Shown here: piece after piece, positions 10,501 through 18,480 of the stretch
How the letters are laid out: each line of letters begins with the position of its first letter
How positions within the stretch are numbered: position 1 is the first letter of the stretch
IMG/VR virus record: IMGVR_UViG_3300048028_000235
Span: 1 to 31,373 of that record
Length of the DNA stretch: 31,373 bases
Direction: 5' to 3' (one strand)
Source: a virus
Notes under the pieces: generated by a model
Told to the model about the DNA's origin: nothing
The model's database searches: none
Seen by the model: only the letters and a program-made list of their open reading frames with translations
Program-made: the position numbers and the translations under genes

Positions 10501-13151
10501 CAACCTGCATCACCCCACCAATAACCCCTAGCGTTACCGCTACTTGTTTTACCTCCTTGAAGATCTATCTCGTCTAAAACAACATATTGCTTTTCTAAGG
10601 CAGCGAAAGTTGCTATTATATTTTCATCAAAAGCAAAATCTCTATTTATTTTAGCGAAAAATCTACCTTCAAACTCTGGTAAATTTTTTCTTTCTTGCTC
10701 AAAAATAGTTAAATCAACAGTGTCATTAACAGATAAAGATTCTAACCAACCACCATCAGAAGCTATAGGTGATTTTAATTTTATTGAAAAAATATTATTA
10801 GAAGCTGTTTGACCTCCTTTTTCTATACCATAGTCATCAGTTTCAAAACCTCCTTTTGATATTCTTAAATTATTAGCAGACGTAAGACTTTCTTGAAAAA
10901 GTCTCCGCGTGTCTTCGGTGTTGTTTACTAAAGAAACTCTTAACGTTATAAAACCTATTTCAATATTGTTTTGAAGAGTTACAGCCCCAAAAAACTTAGT
11001 AGATTCAAATGAAGCCACAAAGTCAGGAGCTTCATTTTCTATCGCTAGTATTTTATATCTATTTAATGTTTCTACAGCTTTATTGTTATCATGCTGTTTT
11101 TTCATTATTAAATAAGTCTCTTCGTCTAATTTGTTTCTTTCTGAAGAAGGAAACGATAGCCAAACATTTCCATCTTCTGCAGGATAAAACCTATCTAAAG
11201 CTAAATTGTAGTATTCATTTGAAGTTTCTTTTACAAAATACTTATAGTGAGTAGCAAAAGAAGGTGCGTCAGAATTTGGTTTTACAAGCAACTTTGTTAT
11301 GGAATCAGAGTCTGATATATCTATATATTTTGATGCATTTTTACTACTAAAAACAGGTGTTTCTCTTCCATACTGATCTTTATAAACAACACCTACTTGA
11401 TATGTTCTTATTGATTTTAACGAAGGTTCAGCATCTCCAATATATACATCGTTACTTATTGATAAACCACCTTCTATTGTCACGGTATTGGCGGGATGAG
11501 GTTTCCTAGATATATCGGTAGAAAGATCTACTGTATCTACACTGTAGTTTTGAACGTAATTTCCATATATAATTCTATTACCTACAATTTCTTGAGACTT
11601 AGCTTTTCTAGGCACGTTATCCCATGGTCTTAATATTTGATTGCCTTCTACGGTGGCGCCTATTAATTCGTTTTTAATTTCAAACTCTGTAATTAAAGTT
11701 TCACCTGTAGCAGATATTTGAGTGTAATCAACTTTTTTTATAGTGTCTACAACATAAACATTGTTACTGTTAGATTCTTTATATAGTATGTCTATTTCTG
11801 AAACCTCTTCAGTGCCCCAGTTTATATTTTTAAGTATTAATTTTCTAATATTATTAGTCATACCTATATTATGACCGTCAGAAGAAACGTACTCAAACTT
11901 GTTGGGTATAAAAGCTACCTCTGTAAAAGGTGAAAAACAAGAATACTCATTATCTATATACTTCCATCTATATGCAAATCTAGGAAACACATACTCAAAC
12001 ATAGGTTCTTTTTCTTCTAAAACTACATCAAAAATAACAGGTACATTTTGCTGATTATTGTCTTGAAATCTTAATATTCTAGAAGATATAGACTGTATTT
12101 GACAAGTTATATTATCTCCGTTTACGTTGGTTATAAGAACTTTTAGTTGATACTTATAATGCTCACCAAGTAAATCTACGTGGTCTGCATTTAAAGATAA
12201 TATGTCACCGTTTTGCCAAACAGGATCGCCTGTATCTGGATCCACGCCGTAGCTGGGAGGTGAAAGTATACTAAAAGTAATCTCACCGTTCCAGTTAGCT
12301 CCTAAACTAGAATCGTCGTAATAATCAGGATCTGATTCTATATTAGCTAGGTATTGACCATAAGTATCTATAGGAATATAATCATTAGGTGCTGAAGTTG
12401 TGTATAAAACGTATGTAAAATTTTCTTGATTAGAAACTGTATATTGTGTTCTTAACGGATCAACACCAGTACCTGGTATGTCCGCGCCGTATTTACTAGC
12501 CGCTTTGTCAAGCGTTAAAGAGTTTAATGGGGATTTTTTTATAACAGTTATATCTGCTTCAACGAAATTTGGCTGTATAGAAGGCGTGCCAGAGCAGTTT
12601 ACTTGAACGTAATTATTTTGAGATGGATTCCACTCACCCACTTTGGTGTGTGTTACAAAATCACAAGAACCAGCCTTAAATTTATCTATATTGATTTTTT
12701 TCGGCTCAGTTTGATCGTCTGTCCAAAACAAAAACTTATCTAATATATTTATACCAGTAATTAAATAGCTTTCAGAAAACTTTAAAATATTATTAGTATC
12801 TACTAAAACAGGTTCAACTATATTGTTTTTTTGATCATATTCAGCTATAGCGCTAATGTTGTCAGAAGCTATAAACCAATATATTTTTTCTTCTTTATCG
12901 TGTCTTATAGAACCTATTACAACAGGGTTAGACAACTCATCTATATAATCAGAACTCCAATTGTCAGAACAACCATCACACCTTCTTTGTTCTATATTTC
13001 CTTTTACATTTTGCAAAGTACCTACGTTAGATCCATCTGAGTTTGCTAAATCTAAATTTAGCGCGTCACGATATTCACCATTTGGTATCAATCGCTCGTC
13101 AAGATCTTTATTCATTCTTCCTGATTGGAAGGTATGGATAAATTCTGGCAT
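7599..13151 (-). CDS. Giant tail nozzle / stabilisation protein (P22 gp10- or crAss-like), 1850 aa
   Basis: The N-terminus holds the signature GRMNKDLDERLIPNGEYRDA followed by ALNLDL and VGTLQNVKGN. This hallmark is shared by the large stabilisation or muzzle proteins of crAss-like and marine podoviruses and is related in role to P22 gp10 at the end of the tail. A CDGC pair lies at residues 58-61. Most of the rest is beta-rich with many Asn/Tyr/Gly segments, probably a beta-propeller-type nozzle body. A Gly/Trp-rich section lies near residues 870-960. The last ~280 residues are Ser/Cys-rich and carry three copies of a YxLI...G(V)...N motif. It follows two connector-like genes, as expected for a protein closing the tail. 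At 1850 aa it is far longer than P22 gp10 (under 500 aa), so added domains may bind receptors or fibres. Confidence 0.75.
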   Translation of the reverse strand: MPEFIHTFQSGRMNKDLDERLIPNGEYRDALNLDLANSDGSNVGTLQNVKGNIEQRRCDGCSDNWSSDYIDELSNPVVIGSIRHDKEEKIYWFIASDNISAIAEYDQKNNIVEPVLVDTNNILKFSESYLITGINILDKFLFWTDDQTEPKKINIDKFKAGSCDFVTHTKVGEWNPSQNNYVQVNCSGTPSIQPNFVEADITVIKKSPLNSLTLDKAASKYGADIPGTGVDPLRTQYTVSNQENFTYVLYTTSAPNDYIPIDTYGQYLANIESDPDYYDDSSLGANWNGEITFSILSPPSYGVDPDTGDPVWQNGDILSLNADHVDLLGEHYKYQLKVLITNVNGDNITCQIQSISSRILRFQDNNQQNVPVIFDVVLEEKEPMFEYVFPRFAYRWKYIDNEYSCFSPFTEVAFIPNKFEYVSSDGHNIGMTNNIRKLILKNINWGTEEVSEIDILYKESNSNNVYVVDTIKKVDYTQISATGETLITEFEIKNELIGATVEGNQILRPWDNVPRKAKSQEIVGNRIIYGNYVQNYSVDTVDLSTDISRKPHPANTVTIEGGLSISNDVYIGDAEPSLKSIRTYQVGVVYKDQYGRETPVFSSKNASKYIDISDSDSITKLLVKPNSDAPSFATHYKYFVKETSNEYYNLALDRFYPAEDGNVWLSFPSSERNKLDEETYLIMKKQHDNNKAVETLNRYKILAIENEAPDFVASFESTKFFGAVTLQNNIEIGFITLRVSLVNNTEDTRRLFQESLTSANNLRISKGGFETDDYGIEKGGQTASNNIFSIKLKSPIASDGGWLESLSVNDTVDLTIFEQERKNLPEFEGRFFAKINRDFAFDENIIATFAALEKQYVVLDEIDLQGGKTSSGNARGYWWGDAGWPRDDGIQDCTNDAPQKRALGQGSWGGVGSANGITIRENYRPPTRTHNWFGFTYIGRKSGNIDDFIGSAHNHFGTLQGGYFNNGAKIRFYNTVDGKYSRIYQVEESYGDGRGRGAKVANPFCNNYDGEGNRAYTVVARLDFPIQEDWFPTEGQAGNTGWNLLDSKNIAIQVVTDVYDGDNKILTSSNPAIFETEPKEAVDLELYYEASNALPISQHGTQFDELNWFNCYSFGNGAESNRIRDDFNAVYIDKGPKVSTILDEPYSEERRGSGMIFSQIYNSTSGINRLNQFIQALPITKDLNPIYGTIQKLHARDTDAIVLCEDKCLRILANKDALYNADGNVNLTGNNAVLGQAVPYAGEFGISKNPESFAQYAFRSYFTDKNRGAVIRLSMDGITNIADKGMSDFFADNLRVSTKIIGSYDDDKDIYNLTLNNLSQSWSNTFSEDKDYQLQPDCNVDTRKPITQTTVSFKESVDGWTSRKSFIQESGVTLNNRYYTFKKGRLWEHGLNVLANNFYGVQYDSAFNLIINENPQSVKGYSTLNYTGTQSRRLEYLNNNKWYSISEVNFNKIIPTSVKQKQPGWYVNYIKTDLEGGEIKEFEKKEGKYFNYIKGLQEFNDCEFIGEGIGPPVLVECTTQDYNFTITIDESCSGLGDPDGGGITPNSPDEQQFFYNYWWVIKQDQNLGPAIITDETSAQDAKCVIENFYNNIPIGSYDIVTNQGVSFSYFLSDGLVAGTQMYNSETEEPISSAGTYLFTVQGSDQSTSSIDHGSLDLNNSSTAPNSYAIMILNSSGVIQSFTQYNTIDSCPDEGPGCEERPNNRTYFQTSFGSLPYDGSSIVIQNTDAFKNYASSTAMFSGIQSYMSSWDSNYSSSCPSCPKSWSGNIFYYSGQTLGLGSVLYYLIVQPNGCATRVKNFRGIQDINNSSSCQAPYGASYYSNLSNMPNNYYLIETNDSGVVTTYQRINTL

Positions 13152-13154
13152 ATA

Positions 13155-14060
13155 TTAATGTTTTATTTGCTTGGATTTATTACGCATAACTTGCGTAATT
13201 TCTTCTATTTTAATATTTGATAATCTTAATTTAGCATTTCGTCTAGCAGCTTGTTTTTCACGTTTAAACCTTGCTATAATATATTCTGGTGTATTTGATC
13301 TAGTTGATAAAATAGCATAAGCTATATACTTATATAAAGCTTCTTCTGCAAATTTATGAACTGTCATCTCTTCGTCCTTAGCTAAACCGTCACTTATATA
13401 TTTTAAAGTAACAACTCTGTTTACCATGTCAGAGCTAAAACGTATTAAACCTTTTATTTGGTCTATAAAAAACACTCCATTTGATTGAGCGTTTTCAGGA
13501 GTAAGTCCGTACCTTCTACCTAAAAAGTGCTCAGCCATTAAATCACTGTTATTTGTATTTTTGAAGTGCTCTTGGTTATGAGGTTTTGATTTAAATTTTT
13601 TCCAAGTCTCAGAATCTTGAGCATAAATTATTTCACCGTTATTATCGAAAGTATACTCGTAGTCGTTATCTTGTATTATAGGCAAAGGATCACTAGTTTT
13701 TATTGCAGGATATATTATATGCTCAACACCGTTGTCATCAGACCATGTTAACTTTACGTAATTAACATAATCCTGAGGTAGAACCATATAGAGTTGAGGT
13801 CCTATTTCTATTTCTTGTGATTTAAATGAAGGAAGAATATCAAAATTAAATTCTTGTATACCTCGCTGTGCGTGAAAAGCAACGTCAGTTCTTTTTATTT
13901 TACTTATAATTTTGTTTTCACCTACATAAGAAATAATAAAATTATTTATAATATCTTTTAACGATATAAACTGATAATTACCGTAATCTTCGTCTAAACT
14001 ATTCCAAACACCATCTGGTCCTTGATAATATTGCTCATTAGTATAATTTATTAGTCCCAT
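13155..14060 (-). CDS. Head-tail connector / tail tubular (ring) protein
   Basis: A 301-aa protein with an N-terminal helical part (residues 30-80, LKDIINNFIISYVGENKI), a beta section containing EIGPQLYMVLPQDYVNYVKL (about residues 85-110), and a C-terminal helical, basic tail (RFKREKQAARRNAKLRLSN). The LPQDYVNYVKL element, and the position just before the nozzle-like gene, match gp4/gp11-type ring proteins of short-tailed phages that stack below the portal. It starts 3 bases after the 243-aa gene ends and ends 3 bases before the giant gene begins. The ring assignment is inference from order and general shape. Confidence 0.65.
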   Translation of the reverse strand: MGLINYTNEQYYQGPDGVWNSLDEDYGNYQFISLKDIINNFIISYVGENKIISKIKRTDVAFHAQRGIQEFNFDILPSFKSQEIEIGPQLYMVLPQDYVNYVKLTWSDDNGVEHIIYPAIKTSDPLPIIQDNDYEYTFDNNGEIIYAQDSETWKKFKSKPHNQEHFKNTNNSDLMAEHFLGRRYGLTPENAQSNGVFFIDQIKGLIRFSSDMVNRVVTLKYISDGLAKDEEMTVHKFAEEALYKYIAYAILSTRSNTPEYIIARFKREKQAARRNAKLRLSNIKIEEITQVMRNKSKQIKH

Positions 14061-14063
14061 TTA

Positions 14064-14795
14064 TTAAGATTTTTCTTGTTGTATAGTTTCTATTTCTTCT
14101 TGATTAATTACGTTATATAAATTATAATCTTTAATTAGTAAACCAGACATTTCTAATATTTTAATAACAAGTTCTGTTTCTTCAGATGGATTTAATTCAA
14201 AATCAACTGAATTAGCAGCGTCATAAAGCGGCTCGTCAAAAACAATTTGGTATGCCCACTGTGGAGTAGATGGTTTTTTAATATAATTACACTTAACATT
14301 AGAAGTTAATTCAGAATCACCATAAACATTGATTCCAGACGTGTTTTGAGTGTATATAGGACGTGTATTTTTTGGTTTTGTAAGTGGAGATGAGTTGATA
14401 TATAAAATTTCATTTTTAGCAACTCTCTCAGCTTCTATTTGCTCTGTTGTAGATGTGCCAAAACCGTCAGTTGTAGTGTTACTGTATATGATAGTACCTA
14501 ATCTATATAAATCAGTAGGTAATGGAAAATAATTATCAGTTGAGTTATAATTTAAATTATTAGTAGTTTCAAATGGACTTATTTTTTCATTTAAAATATT
14601 TAACATATCTGAATACTCTGTGTCATTTCCAGGTAATCTTCCAAATTGATTAATGTCATAAAAGTATTGCTCAAATAAATCTAATTGAGCTTGATTAGCA
14701 AATAGATTAAATTCTTGAGCGGTAACATATCCACGTTGCTCTTTGTTTAATATAGCTAAAACTTTTTGATATACTGTATCTATGCTTATTGCCAT
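14064..14795 (-). CDS. Connector-type ring protein candidate
   Basis: A 243-aa protein whose first 80 residues are helical (TVYQKVLAILNKEQRGYVTA, then NQAQLDLFEQYFYDINQF). The middle is beta-like with FPLPTDLYRLGTI, and a C-terminal helix follows (ETELVIKILEMSGLLIKDYN). The PLPTDLYRL element parallels the LPQDYVNYVKL element of the following gene, as in paired adaptor proteins of podoviruses. It lies between the 273-aa gene and the second connector. Its leader contains a hairpin at 14814-14849. A head-completion or ring role is inferred; the exact family is uncertain. Confidence 0.6.
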   Translation of the reverse strand: MAISIDTVYQKVLAILNKEQRGYVTAQEFNLFANQAQLDLFEQYFYDINQFGRLPGNDTEYSDMLNILNEKISPFETTNNLNYNSTDNYFPLPTDLYRLGTIIYSNTTTDGFGTSTTEQIEAERVAKNEILYINSSPLTKPKNTRPIYTQNTSGINVYGDSELTSNVKCNYIKKPSTPQWAYQIVFDEPLYDAANSVDFELNPSEETELVIKILEMSGLLIKDYNLYNVINQEEIETIQQEKS

Positions 14796-14813
14796 TTGTT
14801 TTTTTTATTTATA

Positions 14814-14849
14814 ATAGTTAGGCCACTATTACAGCGGCCTAGCTACTAT
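14814..14849 (-). terminator. Bulged stem-loop after the 273-aa gene
   Basis: On the minus-strand RNA, UAGGCC pairs with GGCCUA around an 11-base loop. The stem extends by AUAGU/ACUAU past a three-base bulge. The GC-rich core stands out in AT-rich surroundings. It begins 9 bases after the stop at 14858 and lies within the leader of the next gene. The bases after it are A-rich rather than a U-run, so it may be an RNA end-protecting or processing element rather than an intrinsic terminator. Confidence 0.4.
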
Positions 14850-14857
14850 AATGTGAC

Positions 14858-15679
14858 TTATAATTTTTTAATTATATGCTTGTAAACTTCCATACCTTCA
14901 TCTGTTTTAAAGAAGGCGGCGAGTGCAGAATATGGATGCTCATCAAAAGGAACAGTCATTAGTTTTCTGCTAGTTTCACCATATGTAAAAGTTCTTTGAT
15001 CTTGAGAAAGTTTTATAATACCAGCGTTTGTTGCTTTTATTCCAACGTTTCTTAGTTCTACATTTTCGTCATTAGCTAATTCTAAAAACAAAAAAGGATT
15101 TCTTTTAGCAAACAAAAAAGCATCTCTTTTTAACTCACTTGACGTTAAATCATCAACTCTACTACCATACTCAACTCTTAAAATAGCTTCTAATTCTTCT
15201 ATTTCCATTTGCTTAGCTGATAATAAAGCTTGGAACTCATATTCCATGTAAGCAAGATCATCAATAGACTCTTCAACCGCGTTGTACTCTTCATAAAGTT
15301 GGTCTTTAAGTGGGTGATATAATGATAATAGTTTTTGTAAAGCAACTTGTTCTTTTGGAACTGCTAGTTGACCGTCTCTAAAAACTATTCTACCTAAAGT
15401 AACGGCTCCTTTTTGTTCGTCTACAAAAGGAGAGTTTTGATTAGTAGCATATCTTAGCTCTCTTTGAATGCCTTTTTCTTCGTCAAACCATAACAAAGAT
15501 TTTCTTTGAGAATGTTTAGAAGCTATATTATATATAATAGGGGTTCTTCCATTTTTTAAAGTATATAATCTATCTCTATAGTCCCATTCTGGTTTTTTTG
15601 GTGCTGCAATTTTTTTTTCAGCTGCAATCACTTGAGGCGCAACCTCAATAGTTTCTTCTGCTTTGACTTTTTTAGCCAT
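14858..15679 (-). CDS. Head-associated structural protein, unknown role
   Basis: A 273-aa protein. A Lys/Ala-rich leader (residues 1-35) precedes a compact region with YRDRLYTLKNGRTPIIYNI and RELRYATNQNSPFVDE. A charged helix follows (residues 120-170), then FLFAKRNPFLFLELANDENV and a C-terminal DEHPYSALAAFFKTDEG segment. These blocks resemble a conserved protein of uncultured marine phages found just after the capsid gene. Likely roles are head decoration, minor capsid or head completion; I cannot assign one. It is framed by stem-loops on both sides (15709-15749 and 14814-14849), so its transcript level may differ from that of the capsid gene. Confidence 0.65.
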   Translation of the reverse strand: MAKKVKAEETIEVAPQVIAAEKKIAAPKKPEWDYRDRLYTLKNGRTPIIYNIASKHSQRKSLLWFDEEKGIQRELRYATNQNSPFVDEQKGAVTLGRIVFRDGQLAVPKEQVALQKLLSLYHPLKDQLYEEYNAVEESIDDLAYMEYEFQALLSAKQMEIEELEAILRVEYGSRVDDLTSSELKRDAFLFAKRNPFLFLELANDENVELRNVGIKATNAGIIKLSQDQRTFTYGETSRKLMTVPFDEHPYSALAAFFKTDEGMEVYKHIIKKL

Positions 15680-15708
15680 AATATAATAAAATTAAATAGT
15701 TAATAAAG

Positions 15709-15749
15709 GTAATAATTACCCCCGTAAATACAACGAGGGTAATAATTAC
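15709..15749 (-). terminator. Strong stem-loop directly behind the capsid gene
   Basis: The minus-strand RNA folds into a 16-pair stem with a 9-base loop. Arms lie at 15734-15749 and 15709-15724, with one U-U mismatch and one G-U pair. On the opposite strand that wobble becomes an A-C mismatch, so the minus strand is the better folder. It starts 12 bases after the capsid stop codon and is followed by UUUAUU and further U-rich sequence. It is probably a partial terminator or an mRNA 3'-end stabiliser that lets the capsid protein be made in excess. Confidence 0.6.
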
Positions 15750-15761
15750 ACTATGTTTAAA

Positions 15762-17234
15762 TTAGTCTTTACCGAAAAGGATAAAGTTGTTTGCTCCTTG
15801 AACACAAAGACATCTTTCTGATAAGAAGTTCACGTTCATTTCGTCGATGTCAGATGAGAAGTTTCCTCCAACAGATCCAGTCACCCAAGACTTTAAACGA
15901 CGATCATCAGCTTCTGAAGCTCTGTATCGAACGTGTAAAAATGGTCTTTGAATGTTTTGACCTAACATCTGATCATAAACAGTAGAAGTTCCAGCTGGCA
16001 CTAAAACACCTAACACGTTGTCAACAAGACCTCGAGTTGTAGAATCGTTTAAGTATTTCCAGTCTGTTTTATAAAAATCATAAGATCCTCTTCTAAAACC
16101 GCTAAATCCTAAATTAAGAGCCATATCTCCGGAATTTTCAAAAACACCATAAGATGTTCCATCTGTTCCGTAGCTGTTTTGGTTAGCTAACATTATATCG
16201 ATAGACAAAGAAGTACTACGATCTAAGAAAAGCATGTTTTCTTCAATAGCTCCTTGCTTATCAAGCTCACCTAGTATAGTGTCAAACTCTGCAACACCTT
16301 CACCAGATCCAGTGCCACCAAAATTAGGATCATTGTAAACAAGACCTCTACTTTCAATCGCGGCAAATAAACCTTCGGAACCACTAAATCCTGCAGCTCC
16401 AGCCGAGTTAGCTGTAGTACCATTGTCAACAACAGCTTCAACCATTGACATTTCTAAATAGTCTTCAAAACGAATACGAGCTTCGTGCTCTGATTTTAAA
16501 TACCAAAGATATCCACCAGTTCCAGCTTCAGTAGTAACTTCAACCCAACCAATTTGAGCAACATCAGAACCATTTACGTTATATTTATCACGTAAAATAA
16601 TTGGTTTGTTTTCAAATTTGGTAAACTGAGCGTCAATAGAATTTACTGGTCCAATATTACCAGCAACACCAGTTCCACTACCTTTTTTATACTCAGATCC
16701 ATAGACAAAAAGTTTAACGCCTGTTAAAGCTCCACTTCCAAGTGTGTTTAAGTTGCCAGCACCATAAGGAGCTACGGTAATAGTACCGTTTCCAGGTGAA
16801 GTAGCTACTCTAGCTTTTACTGTATTAACTCCTTTTGATATAACTACTGTAGCACCTACTCCTACTAAACTTCCTTTTTCAGCTGCGTTTTGAGCACCTG
16901 CTGTTCCAGCTGCGTCATTTGTAAAAGAAACTGTTGTTGTTGGGCTACCGTTAGCTACTGTACAATCATCAAAAGCGATGTGTAAACGCCCTTGCTCAGA
17001 CCAAATAACTCGGTCAGAAGCCATAGGCATTTCTGCTCCTACCATTCTTAAGAATCCAGAAACTGTACGGTTGCCGTAGCGTTCTACTTCTTTTTCGTAT
17101 ACTTCTGGTAGGAATTGAGAAGTAAACGCCATATCTGATAAAGATAGGTAATTGTCTCCAAATAAACCTTTTACGGGTCTTGGGGTAAGATGGTTAAGTT
17201 GTGCGCCTGTTCCGGCGAAATCACCTGCTGCCAT
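15762..17234 (-). CDS. Major capsid protein (HK97-fold candidate)
   Basis: A 490-aa protein placed right after the portal and scaffold-like genes. The N-terminal region runs through FLPEVYEKEVERYGNRTVSG to WSEQGRLHIAFDD (residues 41-90). The middle and C-terminal part has the long acidic helix SEHEARIRFEDYLEMSMVEA and the block IEENMLFLDRSTSLSIDIML, in keeping with an HK97-like core. Residues about 91-180 are a Gly/Thr/Val-rich beta segment that looks like an inserted surface domain. Codons and composition are less AT-rich than most neighbours, as is common for the most expressed gene. No delta-domain protease site can be read. A stem-loop follows the stop. Capsid identity rests on order and size, with resemblance to marine phage capsid proteins. 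Confidence 0.8.
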   Translation of the reverse strand: MAAGDFAGTGAQLNHLTPRPVKGLFGDNYLSLSDMAFTSQFLPEVYEKEVERYGNRTVSGFLRMVGAEMPMASDRVIWSEQGRLHIAFDDCTVANGSPTTTVSFTNDAAGTAGAQNAAEKGSLVGVGATVVISKGVNTVKARVATSPGNGTITVAPYGAGNLNTLGSGALTGVKLFVYGSEYKKGSGTGVAGNIGPVNSIDAQFTKFENKPIILRDKYNVNGSDVAQIGWVEVTTEAGTGGYLWYLKSEHEARIRFEDYLEMSMVEAVVDNGTTANSAGAAGFSGSEGLFAAIESRGLVYNDPNFGGTGSGEGVAEFDTILGELDKQGAIEENMLFLDRSTSLSIDIMLANQNSYGTDGTSYGVFENSGDMALNLGFSGFRRGSYDFYKTDWKYLNDSTTRGLVDNVLGVLVPAGTSTVYDQMLGQNIQRPFLHVRYRASEADDRRLKSWVTGSVGGNFSSDIDEMNVNFLSERCLCVQGANNFILFGKD

Positions 17235-17253
17235 AATTTTAATTTTTTAGTTG

Positions 17254-18447
17254 TTATTTTTTTATTCTTACTTTTAACTTTGAAGTATCAAGTCCATTAA
17301 CAGATTTTACTGTCCAACCATTTGAAGTCGTAGTTTTTTCATGGCCCCGTCTCGGTTCCATATCTACATTTTTAGCATTAGAAACACTTGATTTTATAGC
17401 ATCGGATCTACCTTGCTCGTAAAAGTGTTTTGCTACTGCATCTGGATTCATAGCGGTAAACAAAGATTTGTGATAACCTAAAGCATCTGACATTTCATTT
17501 TTATCGTTTAAGAACTTCTTAACAAAATTATTAATGTCGCTTTGACTAGATTTAACACTCTCAGCGTCTTTTACATTAAAACGATATTTTTTGTCTCCAA
17601 CATTGTATTCAAAACCTTTGAAATTATTGTTGAAAACATCGTTTGTTTTGTTTAAAAACGTTTTCTTTTGTTGTTCTGCAATTTTACTTGATTGTTCATT
17701 TTCTTTATTATAGCGGTTGAAAAACTCAACTGCTTTTTGCTGATCGGGATTTAACCTTGATCCAGCTTTAATTTCTTCGTAATATTTAGACTTTAATCCA
17801 TCTAAGTGGTTTTTAGCCTTTGCTAACTCTTCTTTATAAGCTATTTTCTTTTTACGTACATCTCTTTCTTCATCAAGCTCTTCATCGTATGAAAAATTAT
17901 CTTCCATTAAAAAGTCAATTTCTTCTTTTTCTAAATGAGGACGAGTTGTTTCATAGTACTCTCTTAAAAGTTGTGATTCACTTAGAGATGCATAGTCAGT
18001 ATTTAGCTTTACATAATCTTCTAAGGTTCCACCCGTGTCATTCATAAAGTCTACAACTTTTTGAATATTTTCAGGGAGTTCAATACCTGTTTCTTTTTGT
18101 TCAGCAACAGCTTCAGCTACTTCTTCTTTAAGCTGCTCTGCTTGCTCTTGCTCCTTTTCTTCAATTATTTCTTCAATTATTTCTTCAATAACTGGCTGCT
18201 CTTCATCTTGAACGGTGTCTTGTACTTCTTCAACCACTTCTTTGCTACTTCCCTCGTTTTGGGGTTGCTCGATAGTATCATCGCTTGCATCTGCGCTTTG
18301 TTCTTGAACGGCATCTTCTTGTTTTTTGTTTAATTTTGATAAATCTACTTTAATTGTGCCTTCGCTGTCTTGAACAACTGGATTGTTGAGAGTTTTTTCA
18401 TCTTTAACCTCTTCTTGCTGAACAAGTTTTTTTTCTTCTTTTTTCAT
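17254..18447 (-). CDS. Scaffold-like acidic protein
   Basis: A 397-aa, highly acidic protein without cysteine-rich or membrane segments. The N-terminal 130 residues are Glu/Gln/Val-rich and probably disordered or coiled (EEQPVIEEIIEEIIEEKEQE). The middle contains charged helices (residues 180-260), and the C-terminal ~60 residues are basic, ending in VRIKK. This acidic body with a basic end, between portal and capsid genes, is the usual arrangement for phage scaffolding proteins, where the basic end contacts the capsid. No protease domain is fused. The IIEE coding stretch contains a 12-base tandem repeat. Function is inferred from order and composition. Confidence 0.7.
   Translation of the reverse strand: MKKEEKKLVQQEEVKDEKTLNNPVVQDSEGTIKVDLSKLNKKQEDAVQEQSADASDDTIEQPQNEGSSKEVVEEVQDTVQDEEQPVIEEIIEEIIEEKEQEQAEQLKEEVAEAVAEQKETGIELPENIQKVVDFMNDTGGTLEDYVKLNTDYASLSESQLLREYYETTRPHLEKEEIDFLMEDNFSYDEELDEERDVRKKKIAYKEELAKAKNHLDGLKSKYYEEIKAGSRLNPDQQKAVEFFNRYNKENEQSSKIAEQQKKTFLNKTNDVFNNNFKGFEYNVGDKKYRFNVKDAESVKSSQSDINNFVKKFLNDKNEMSDALGYHKSLFTAMNPDAVAKHFYEQGRSDAIKSSVSNAKNVDMEPRRGHEKTTTSNGWTVKSVNGLDTSKLKVRIKK
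18157..18192 (-). repeat. 12-base tandem repeat within the scaffold-like gene
   Basis: The unit ttcttcaattat occurs twice exactly (18157-18168, 18169-18180), followed by a third imperfect copy to 18192. It codes for the repeated EEIIEEIIEE stretch. Because the unit is a multiple of three, copy changes keep the frame, so it may vary in length between related phages. Confidence 0.7.
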
Positions 18448-18480
18448 GATAAAATATTATATAATTGTTAATTACTATAA

